64,000 bases of DNA from Cristatella mucedo (taxonomy: Eukaryota > Bryozoa > Phylactolaemata > Cristatellidae), in contig WPIO01000015.1 in NCBI GenBank assembly GCA_009760855.2, positions 3,019,001-3,083,000 on the forward strand, written 5' to 3'. The position numbers and the translations under genes are program-made. Below the pieces are notes generated by a model. That model worked only from the letters and a program-made list of their open reading frames with translations, made no database searches and was not told the origin of the DNA. Positions 13,293 through 22,362 of this stretch are shown one piece after another (position 1 is the first letter of the stretch; each line of letters begins with the position of its first letter).

Positions 13293-14332
13293 ACGTTCGC
13301 GTGTAGGCAAGGGGCCGGGCATGTACACTGTAAACTGCACGCTCAACCTATCAAACCAAAAGTCAAAAGCTTTCGTGCTCCGTAAAGATTGACCTGAGCC
13401 TGCATTTCCTTGTGACAGTCCATGACCGACCCATGCTTTCCGTGTTGGCCTGATTTGACTGTTCTTCGACACGGTGCCAACAAAGGAAAATATTTAGTCT
13501 CCCAACATAGAAGGCACGGCATTGACAATTGTCGAATGGTTGCACCACCCAGCAATGGCGTAGATGCATGTTGTCACATTGGAACATTCGCCCTGCTTGG
13601 TAAACCCAAAGCTCGACGATGCCCGTGTACAAAAATAGTTCCTCTTCTGTGCCAAAATACACCAGGCACAGTTGCCGCGACGGTGTCAAAACTCCGGACA
13701 GTTCTTCAGTCGTGACCTCGTACATGCCTAAACTATAGCCTATCGACTGCCACCAAAGCCAGAAGAAACCCTGAGCCGATGAGCCTCGCACTGCCCTTTC
13801 GGCACTACGCTTACGGCATCGCCCATCATATATATTCTTCTGTCTAACATCGGGCATGAAAACCTGATTTGTGTCATAAATACGAAATCGATGTCTACAT
13901 GCATTACGTACTACGTTATTTGACAATAAAAGACCGATTACTTATGTTAGTAAGGAAGCATTCAAGATGATGAGCAATGTTGCAGCCAAGAAACGCTGTG
14001 ATGTCGAGAGAAGAATGCCGAGTCAAGTGGTGGGCCTTCAGTATGAGAGCGCCCTCGCCAAAGGCGGTCAACAACAATGAAGGGATGTCGGGTCGAAATC
14101 GAATGCTAAACCTGTAGCTCAGGCCACTGACTTTGCTGCCCCCTCCTAAGCCTATCGCGAAACCTACACGTACCAGGCACCATCTTTGTCCATCGCTTCT
14201 AACAGGTAACTAACGAGCGATTAAACTCATCGGCCGACTACCCGCAATGCGAATATACGTTTCGCCGGCGGAGCGAGGGGCGTTCGGTTAGAAAGCAAGA
14301 GCTACCTTTGAAGTGCGGGATGTAACACTCAC

Positions 14333-14507
14333 CTTCAATGCAGACAACGTGTTCGCGAATTTGGTTCTGTAACTCGCTGTCGGGGATAGCCTCGATTAGA
14401 TCGTAGATAGCATAAATACTGGGGTGGACGCTCTCGAACCGCTGGATTTCCTGCCTAATGGCATTAGGAACGCTGGCTGCAGAAAAAGCATGGTTCCTTT
14501 GACTCAT
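14333..14507 (-). CDS. AGAP: AGAP/centaurin-gamma-like ArfGAP, first coding exon (5' end of gene)
   Basis: Members of this family are multidomain regulators (GTPase-like domain, split PH domain, ArfGAP zinc finger, ankyrin repeats) that switch off Arf GTPases on endosomal membranes. The exon opens with ATG at 14505-14507 (A at -3) and encodes 58 residues. It contains [20 protein letters not shown] and later LQNQIREHV, which match the conserved N-terminus that precedes the GTPase-like domain in vertebrate AGAP1-3 (recalled as [16 protein letters not shown] and [13 protein letters not shown]). The coding part ends in phase 1 at a strong donor, G|GTGAGTG, with the last exon base at 14333. The next expected motif (VNSQEWTLSR and the P-loop) is not visible at lower coordinates, so the rest of the gene should lie left of position 1 after an intron of more than 14.3 kb. 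Which AGAP paralogue this is cannot be decided from this exon. Confidence 0.85.
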
Positions 14508-16000
14508 CGTTGGTCTCCTGCAGTTCCTGGTACAGATCCACCATTCACAGCCTATCCCGGCCGCCGAAATAAACTGGCCTACTGCTCAACAGCCATAATT
14601 TTACACACCGGTAATGCACACGTTCGGGTTGGGGGGGATTGTTCCGTCCGGCTCGGCACTTCCGATCTAGCCGTCTCCTCCCCCTCGCTAACAGCTGGTT
14701 GGTCAGACGCTGTATTTCCCGCCTACTGTAGCCGGGGTCCGTGGTCGGCGAGTTAGTGAACCGCTGTGGCTTGTCCTTACGTACCTAGTGCGACAATGTG
14801 CACTTTAAAACAGTGGCCGAATGAGGTGTCATAAGCTTGGAATAATCCAACCAGGCACCTGAACCTCCTTACTGTTTAGTTCGTATCGTCGACCCAGTCA
14901 GCCGAGCTTACCTTTTCAGCCTGCAGTTCCTACGCTCATTGAAACGTAGCAAGAGGCTAACCGCAATTTTCTGGCTCAAAAATATATTTAGAGTGGCAAG
15001 ACTATTTAGCTCCGATTTCAAGTTCGAGTGCATTCAAACGATGGTCGCGCGATCAGAAGCGTAGCAAAATCTAAATTGCTTAGTCCTAGCGAATTGTGCT
15101 GAGGCTTCGCTAGCACTCGAGTCGTGGGGCAATGTCAAGGGTAAAGGCTTATCCCAGCTGCATCGGGAAGTTGTAAACGGTGCGATTGGAAAAGCAGGAA
15201 GAAATCTAGGGAGTCTCACGATCACTCCTGTGGATAAACATATGTCATCGGCTACGTCAAAAGCATGCATGCACAAATGCGAAGGTTGCAGTAACTTAGA
15301 AAAGCAGTCCGTAGAGTTACACTATATCCGTATATATGCAATTACGTTCTGTAACTTCACGGAGCCCGAAGAACTTGGTGGCGATTAGATTGAGAAGTTG
15401 TATGGAGCTCGAAAGTCGAGTGCACCAACCGGGATGCGGCCGTCACGGTTGGCAATCGTGTGCAGCTTAACGACCGAAGCAAAATAGCCAACATCGGCGC
15501 AGTGAGCGAACACCTAGCGGAAATTGTACCTAATGCAGTATTTTAGGATAAAATAGGAGCACCGTACATGTTTGTTCCTCTCCCCCCCCCCAATCCTGCA
15601 ATGGCGAGCGGGAAGCAGCTAGACCGAGGCACGCCCACTTCGCCCCTTCCAAAGCCTGCAAGTCGCGGGATTAGCCAGGAATTAGTTGAGAGGCTGAACA
15701 TTTCAAGAAAGAGCTTATCCTCAACCATACCCAAGCCGGTCAATCACAAAAAAAGCACATCCCTTCTATGGATGTGCCGGCCGGAGTCGGACGGAGGGCA
15801 GCAGCCGGCTTGCCATCGGGATAGCCAGGATTTGTCTTGGACGGGGTCGAAATTTGACCTTGTCGGCGACCATTTCGACCAAAATAAACTCATGATCCAT
15901 TAAAGAGCTTCAAGATCCAATAAGGAGACTTGAATAAGCAGAACCGTTTTTCGCATCAGTTAAGTTCCTGGGTATTGAGGATCTAACCGAATGGTTTTAC
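14508..16000. other. AGAP 5' flank, no other gene recognised
   Basis: On the minus strand this lies immediately upstream of the AGAP first coding exon, so it should hold the 5' UTR or another intron and possibly a promoter. No TATA box was convincing. Frames in this stretch match no known family. Confidence 0.4.
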
Positions 16001-16004
16001 CGCC

Positions 16005-16262
16005 GCATTGTACATAGCATTTGGTGGGTCCCTTTTGATTCGACGTTTATGTGTTTATGCGTGCTGACACTGTGCATGCTGCCACTAACCACACTTGCAT
16101 GCTGACCCGGTGCATATCACCACTAACCATGTTATTCTTGTTGTTTATTGAGCATGCTACCACTAACCATTTGATCTTGCCTTCTTTGCAGCAAATGTAA
16201 AGTGCCTAGAGAGAGACTGAGTTCTCTGAGGGCGCCATGTCAATATATTTTTGTTATTGTTG
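16005..16262 (+). mobile_element. LINE A 3'-end fragment
   Basis: The fragment begins near GCATTTGGTGGGTCCC, runs through GTGCTGACACTGTGCATGCT and TGCCACTAACCAC repeats, and ends with the tail AAATGTAAAGTGCCTAGAG, GATTGAGTTCTCTGAGGGCG. It lacks all coding sequence. Confidence 0.85.
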
Positions 16263-16799
16263 TCTTCACTGCCTACACCTATTCCGTAATAGATAAATAC
16301 TCATGATAATAATAATATTCCAATAATAGTGATAATATAGAAATACGGTAATACTGTAGCTTTAAACACGGCATGCCAGTATTTATTCAGTACCTCTTGC
16401 GAGTTTGTTGAGCTTTCCTCAAAAAGATACTGACAATGTTTTCACACAGAGACTTCGCTCATGCAAATCACAGTGTAAGTGGCAGTAGTAGAATGCACGA
16501 TGTTAATGAGCCAGCTATTATTTGGGTTGTGTGGAGAGCCTCGTTTTCGGCGGAGAGCTGTGAGCGGTGCTCAGCTCCCGATTCTGTTTCCCCAGAGAAT
16601 AATAATTATAATAATGCACTCGATATGGCGTTCTTAGCGTTTGACCTCGTTAGTGTTTAAGAGAAGGACTGGCCAACCCAGACGATAGCAAGAAAAGACT
16701 ACTACTCGCCCGTAAAACTTGCTTTATAATTGATGAGTGTTAACATAATGTCTGTCAGGTCTTGCCCGGTACATTATAAATGGTTACTTGATTAAATAG

Positions 16800-16803
<4 letters not shown>

Positions 16804-16830
<27 letters not shown>

Positions 16831-16831
16831 C
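16804..16831. repeat. (CT)n microsatellite
   Basis: About 13 CT units at the edge of a SINE1-like copy. Confidence 0.9.
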
Positions 16832-16844
16832 TTACCTACTCGGC

Positions 16845-16990
16845 AGCCCAGCAATAGAACTTTAGCGGCGATCGCCACCTCTTGCAGGGAAAGAATAAGA
16901 GGATCGCTGCCCACTGCAGGATCACGTGCCCACGACCCGGGTCGTGGGCACGCGATCACCTTGGCTGAATAAGAAGTAACAACTCTAGTC
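16845..16990 (-). mobile_element. SINE1 copy with inverted duplication of its B-box region
   Basis: GCGGCGATCGCCACCTCTTGC and GGATCGCTGCCCACTGCAGG follow the reverse-complemented SINE1 body. The B-box region is rebuilt as a perfect 28-bp palindrome at 16925-16952 (arm CGTGCCCACGACCC), so the promoter half is disrupted. Confidence 0.55.
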
Positions 16991-17249
16991 AGTTCATGAG
17001 CCGCTCGTTGTACGCATTCACAACGACCGATGCAGAGCGACTCGTTCACAACGAGCGTTTATTATTGCTTTCCTAAAAAATGCGTTGGAAATAATTTGAG
17101 CATGTCCATTCGATAATTAATTATCATTTTCTCATCCGCAGCATGCCTGCAACGAAGAACTGTCGATAGAATTATCGCACTCGCTCCAAGTAAGTTGGGC
17201 GTGGTTAAAAGACATCGCGTCGACTCTTAGGTTGCTTTGCTTTGAGGAT

Positions 17250-17415
17250 TGGTGAGCTATGATGGCTCACTGGGTAAGGCGGTTGCTTTTCACAACCTCA
17301 ACCCCGAGGTCGTGGGTTTGAATCCTGTGGTGGGCGATTGCCACTGCAAGCGGCGGTGATAGCCGTAAAAGCTCTCCTGTCGCTATACAAAAGAGGTTTT
17401 AATATCAGCTAGTAT
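17250..17415 (+). mobile_element. SINE1 copy, near full length
   Basis: The head GATGGCTCACTGGGTAAGGC, the B box GGGTTTGAATCCTG, the body CTGCAAGCGGCGGTGATAGC and the tail CGCTATACAAAAGAGG then ATCAGCTAGTATT are all present in order. It is the best + strand representative of the family. Confidence 0.88.
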
Positions 17416-17999
17416 TTTTTTGCTTCGCGAAGTTACGTTCCAATTCAGATATCGAATCAACATAAATTTAGCTATCCGAGGAAAATTCTGGCCAAGGGTA
17501 TGGATATAAGTGCGGCCGTAAAGGGCAAAGCGAAAGAGCCCAAGTGCTGGCATAAAACCTTGTGAATAAAAGCAGTTGTATAACTCTTTGACTCGACTGA
17601 ATGGAGTTGTACGCACGCGTGGCTGTATTGATATGAACCGCGTCGTAAATTGATCGTTCCTCCTCGAAGCGAAAGCAGTGTGCACTAAGTCCCGCGGAAG
17701 ACGGCCTTATATTTTGAATTTATGGTATTACATATGAAGGTCACTACTGAAAGTCACACGAGCAGCAAATAAGGTCTCTAGTTGTGACCAAAGCGGACGT
17801 CGCGGTTGCTTTTCCCAATCAATTGCAATTAAAAACGTACACGTGCATTGAAGCAGCGATACAGCAAGATTCGACGGAAACTCGTGCCCAATATTGAATG
17901 CAGTTGACCGGTAGTCCTTCAGTCGGTGGATAGCTGGCCCGGAAAACAAAAGAGATTTCGGAATTGTTCCACGCTCGAAGCGAAATAATTACGACTCCT

Positions 18000-18154
18000 A
18001 TAATTGCCGTTCGCGTCTGCGATGCATCTGTTGGTTGGCTTGGCCACGCCCACTCCGCAGGGCCGTCGTAGTGGGCGTGGTTTCTTCTGAGGCCTAGCGT
18101 GCCTTCTTCATCTCCTGAAATGGTCTACTAATCCAAATAGTTTGACCACCCCTG
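18000..18154 (-). mobile_element. Possible hAT-type DNA transposon end
   Basis: The minus strand starting at 18154 reads CAGGGGTGGTCAAACTATTT, which resembles the terminal inverted repeats of hAT/Charlie elements (CAGGGGTGnnCAAACT type). No matching opposite end or 8-bp duplication (right flank CTTTAGAC) was found, so the left limit is arbitrary. Confidence 0.35.
18044..18080. repeat. 11-bp perfect inverted repeat
   Basis: CCACGCCCACT at 18044-18054 is mirrored as AGTGGGCGTGG at 18070-18080 with a 15-base spacer. It lies inside the possible hAT fragment. Confidence 0.8.
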
Positions 18155-18298
18155 CTTTAGACGAAAGATGAGAATAACTCGATATCCTCCCAGAGGACCT
18201 GAGGTGTTGCAAAAGGTCAAACAAGTTGGTTTACCTTTAAGGCTCACAAACCGTAAGAAAGTTGATTTGCATTGACTACTCATAAATTGGCAACTCAC

Positions 18299-18471
18299 CT
18301 TTCAACGTCGAGAACATGCATTGGCTGACGAAATTAATCTTAAAAATATGAGTGCGAAGGGCTGCATGCGAATCCTTGAAGTTGGAGTAGGACACAAGTT
18401 GGAGTATAGTCCAACTTGGAGATAGGGGTCCCAACATTCTCACTTGGCTGCTGAGGTATGCCATTTCAATT
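18299..18471 (-). CDS. Candidate exon, possibly an alternative first exon of the AGAP gene
   Basis: A strong acceptor (CTCTTCATTTCCAG) ends at 18472 and a strong donor (G|GTGAGT) follows 18299. The 173 bases between are open in the frame that starts with an ATG eight bases in (MAYLSSQVRMLGP). The exon ends in phase 1, the same phase as the AGAP first exon, and lies upstream of it on the same strand. The protein matches nothing I recognise. It may be an alternative AGAP N-terminus, an exon of an unknown gene or a chance arrangement. Confidence 0.25.
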
Positions 18472-18639
18472 CTGGAAATGAAGAGAATGTGGTGACTGCA
18501 TAGCAGGCACTAGCAGTAGCCTGATAACGTATACATTTAATGAAAACTTAAAATATCGTCCAGTAGATCCTTACTTACAATCACTCGATGAAAGTCTCAC
18601 CACTTAAGTAAAGTGTAAAAAGCCTACCAGCATATGCCC

Positions 18640-19478
18640 CTTGCAATCTGCACGAAATCTAGACGACCTGTTCCAAAGTGACCTTTCATTCGACGATCAC
18701 ATCAGCTCCAAAATCAAGTCTGCCTATTTTCAGCAACATTAAATTGCTTTAATTCAGGCTTGTTTAGACAGGGATACCACATCTAAATTGGTCAACGCAT
18801 TTGTGACATCCCATCTCGACTTCTGTGAACTTACTGCTTACTGGCCTACCGGCCTGTGCAATCAGGCTCTTACAGTTGGTGCAGAACTCGGCAGCTAGGC
18901 TTGTCTGTCGTGAACGTCCCAGTTGCCACACCACACCACTTCTAGCTGACCTGCACAGGCTCCCAGTCAAGCAACGCATCGACTTAAAGGTTCTGCCGCT
19001 CAATTTTAGTCCCTTCGTTCTTTGGCTCCAGTCTACTTATTAGATATACTCCCCCACCAGGCTAAGCGGCGTGCCACCGGCTTTTCTGAATCTAATCGTT
19101 CAGCTATACCTAATATGAACCTCAAATCCTTTGGAGACTGTGCCTTTAGTTGGTATGCTCCCAAAGCCCTGGAACTCACGTCTGAGTGGCATCGCGGCAT
19201 CCCATGACTTAGCCACATTTAAAAAGAGGCTACAAACGCACTTTTTATCAAAGCATTTAGTGGGTCCATGTGATTTGTCCTTTGTGTGCTTATGGGTGCT
19301 GACACCATGTATGCTGCCACTAACCATCTCTGCATGGTGACCTGGTGCATGTCACCTCTAACCATGTTATGTTTATTGTCATTGAGCATGCTACCACTAA
19401 CCACTCTATCATGCTTCCTTTACACCACATGTAGAGTGCCTAGAAAGAGATTTAAGTTCTCTGAGGACACTATAATGT
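18640..19478 (+). mobile_element. LINE A 3' half
   Basis: The + strand begins within the region matching NLGAIFQSDLSLDDHISS, runs through the [20 protein letters not shown] segment and the LLADLHRLPVKQRI segment, and ends with GTAGAGTGCCTAGAAAGAG and TTAAGTTCTCTGAGGACAC. Frameshifts break the frame, so it is not active. Its tail abuts the tail of a LINE B copy head-on. Confidence 0.85.
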
Positions 19479-19532
19479 AATGTAATGTATCTCCGTCAGT
19501 AACTCCACAAAGTCATAAAGACCATATGGGTG

Positions 19533-20201
19533 TTACACAGAAGAGTTTTGTATAGCCCACTCACAGCCTGAGCGGCTTTCGGTACGCATTCGGTAGCCAA
19601 CAGACTTCGTCTCACGAAACAAAGAGAAAGTGGGAAGCATAGCAGAGTCAGGAGAGCAGTTGAGGTAGTGAGTAGCATAGAAGTAGCAGTTCAGGACCAC
19701 TGAAAAAGATGTGCCATAGTCGGCAGTTGGAGAGTAGTTGTCGATGCGTAAGAATTGTGGAAGCGAGTTCCACAGTCTAGGACCTGCAGAGCTAAAGCTT
19801 CTGTCGCCAACTGTCTTTAAGCTGAGGAATGGGACAGCTAATTTATTGTCAACACAGGACCTGAGGGCGCGAACAGGCTGAAACTGATGCAGCAGTTCAG
19901 CTAGGTACGAAGGAGCTAAACCGTGGCGGGCCTTGTGGGTCAGTGTAAGAACTTTGCTCTGTATCCTTTGCTCAACCGGCAACCATCCTAGCTCTTTCAG
20001 CAAAGGTGACACGTGCTCAAACCGCTGGGACTTGAAGACCAGCCTTGCAGCCATATTCTTAGTCCGCTGTAGTGGCATAATAGCTTTCTTTGGTAGCCCA
20101 GCCAAAAGGGAATTACAATAATCAAGCCGAGACAGAACTAAAGAGCTAGTTAAATTTTTTACAAGCCACTGTGGGAGACAGCTTCTAATCTTGGATAGGG
20201 A
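19533..20201 (-). pseudogene. LINE B ORF2 C-terminal region
   Basis: This is in the same frame as the reverse transcriptase, beyond its TGA. It holds LVLSRLDYCNSLLAGLPKKA, ELGWLPVEQRIQSKVLTLTH and GPRLWNSLP, the C-terminal motifs shared by L2/CR1-type LINEs, and ends at a normal stop near 19533. Confidence 0.85.
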
Positions 20202-21626
20202 TCAGATGTGATGGCTAGCTGTAGAGGCAGTCTTCTGAATGAAGCTTTTGAAATTGAGGCAGCTGTCGAACACGACACCTAGATTACGAGCACGCGGTGA
20301 AGGTCGCACAATAGCATCACCTATTAGAACAGCAAAGCCTTTTAATCCAGCCACACGCTTAGGGTGTCCTATGAGAAGCAGTTCGGTTTTATCGTCATTT
20401 AATTTCAGGAAGTTTTTCGACATCCATGATCGAATATCGGCAAGGCAAGCATTCAGTTTCTCAGTTGCTGCAGCAGATTCCGACGGTTTAAATGACAAAT
20501 ACAACTGAGTATCGTCAGCATAGAAGTGATATCCTATTCCATGGGCCTTAATCACTTTTCCCAGAGGTTGTGTATAAATGGAGAACAGCAAGGGACCGAG
20601 TACAGACCCTTGAGGGACTCCACAGGTGACCCTTCTCATGTCTGAGACCTGACCCCCACACGACACGGATTGAACACGATCAGACAAGTATGATTTAAAC
20701 CATGCCAGTGCTTCGTCTGCCAGACCGATCGTTGTTCTCAGTCGTTCAAGCAGAACTTCGTGATCAATGGTGTCGAAGGCAGCAGACAGATCTAGCAGAG
20801 CTAGGGCAGTGACATTCCCATCGTCGTTGCCACGTAGAATGCCATTGTTAACACGGAGGAGAGCACTTTCAGTAGAGTGCTGCCTCTTGAACCCTGATTG
20901 AAATGTTTCTGACATTCCATTATTTTCAATATGTTCAACTAGCTGCTTAGCAACAATTTTTTCAAGGATCTTTGATAAGAACGGAAGAAGGGAAACTGGG
21001 CGATAGTTTGCGAGGACCTCTGTGTCTAATCCAGGCTTTTTAAGAATAGGTCTAACGATTGCCGATTTGAAGGACTTGGGGACGACCCCTTTTCCCAAAG
21101 AATCATTAAAAATCTTGGTTATGGCAGGGCTAAGTTGGTCTGCAAGTGAAGACCACAGAGATGAAGGCATAGGGTCTTCAGGAGACGAGCTCTTTTTGCT
21201 AGACCTTATTAAGGCAGCCACATCACAGGCAGAAACATCGGAGAACCTTTTAAGAAAGGTCACAGGTTGAGGAACGGCGATTGCTTTGGTCGGAGGGGGC
21301 TTAATGGAGGCACGAATGTGCACAATTTTTTCAGTAAAGAAGGCTGAAAACTTTTCGGCTGAGCCCTTAATATCTGGGGAGTCAGACCTCACAGCATTGG
21401 CCAGTAAATGGTTTACTGTCTTATAAATCTGTTTAGTGTCCGACTGGCAGGAACTCAGTTTTCTAATGAAAAAAGAAGCCCTGGCTTTTTTAAGCTTTCG
21501 GGTGTAGACTCGAAGGAAGTCTTTAAAATAGACTAGGTCTGCCTCAGACCCCGATTTCTTGAAACGACGTTCCAGCCTGCGCTTAACACGGCGCATCTTA
21601 AGGAGTTTCTTGTAAATTGAAAGCAA
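20202..21626 (-). pseudogene. LINE B reverse transcriptase
   Basis: Successive RT blocks are visible: LANYRPVSLLPFLSKILEKI, FQSGFKRQHSTESALL, LLDLSAAFDTIDHEVL, GVPQGSVLGPLLFSIYT, the catalytic FYADDTQLYLSF and LNDDKTELLLIG. The 475-codon frame ends at a TGA after TASTASHHI. The copy near 63560 has an Arg codon there, so the stop is probably a CGA-to-TGA change. The frame then continues downstream in register. Confidence 0.9.
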
Positions 21627-21994
21627 TCTCGACGACTTTGAACACGGATAGAGCGAACGGGAGCATGCTTGTCAAGAGCACTCCTGAGTGTCATGTTCAT
21701 CGCATCAGTGAGGGTATCGAGGCTGCCGGTCGAGTCTGAATGCAGATCAAGAAGGCCTGCATCACAAACAGATTTCAAAAACTTGTCCATGTCAATGCTT
21801 TGTAAGTTACGTCGTTTGGCAAATTCGACATTGCCCTGTACGTACGAGGTAGCAGGAACAGTAAACGAGACCGAACAATGATCTGAGAGGGTCAACGGGC
21901 ACACCACAAAGTCAGTGGGGAGGACATCCTTAGTGATCACGAGATCTAGAATGTGGCCACCGACGTGGGTGCTACGATTAACGTGTTGGGCCAA
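21627..21994 (-). pseudogene. LINE B endonuclease, C-terminal part
   Basis: The frame contains GGHILDLVITKDVLPTDF and TLSDHCSVSFTVPA, the last conserved blocks of APE-type LINE endonucleases (the SDH motif). These enzymes nick target DNA to prime reverse transcription. The GDFNIH block lies further upstream near 22065. The frame is shifted relative to the reverse transcriptase that follows. Confidence 0.8.
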
Positions 21995-22206
21995 ACCAAA
22001 ATTTTCCAGACAGTCAAGAAATGAGCGGACCTGGCTGTTGCTAGGGTTGTCAACGTGAATATTGAAGTCTCCTACAATCAGTAACGGCCATTATTAAGCT
22101 CTGGCTAGACTTGTTCAGTCGATACGGGTCGTCTCGATTGGGCTTCCACAATGCCAAAGCAGCTCCATTCCCGGATTTCAATGAAAAACCAGCAGCAAGG
22201 AAAAAA

Positions 22207-22362
22207 TAAATACTAGCTAATTTAATAGCTTCTTTTTGTATAGCAGCACAAGTGCCTTAAAGGCTATCACCACTGCTTGCAGCAACAATAACCGATCGCC
22301 TGCCGGAGAATTCAAACCCACGACCTCGGGAATGAGGCCATGAAGAGCAACCGCCTTGAGGA
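22207..22362 (-). mobile_element. SINE1 copy
   Basis: The plus-strand text AATACTAGCTAATTTAATAG, GCCTTAAAGGCTATCACCAC, TTCAAACCCACGACCTCGGG and GCAACCGCCTTGAGG is the reverse complement of SINE1. The head is slightly diverged. Confidence 0.8.

Larger units (their letters stand above)
19480..22092 (-). mobile_element. LINE B (CR1/L2-type non-LTR retrotransposon), 5'-truncated, 2.6 kb
   Basis: This is the longest LINE in the window. On the minus strand it opens within an APE-type endonuclease (LLIVGDFNIHVDN near 22080-22045, then GGHILDLVITK and LSDHCSVSF), continues through a reverse transcriptase, and ends with a C-terminal region and a 3' UTR finishing in GGAGATACATTACATTACAT. The 5' half of the endonuclease is missing. 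One frameshift (about 21550-21620) and one TGA break the frame, so it is inactive. The CATTA-type terminal repeats suit CR1/L2-group elements. Confidence 0.92.

Noticed and set aside
13363-13926. 187-codon minus-strand open frame
   Set aside because: No recognised domain, no ATG at its start and no clear splice bounds. A frame this long is expected about once by chance in 64 kb read in six frames.
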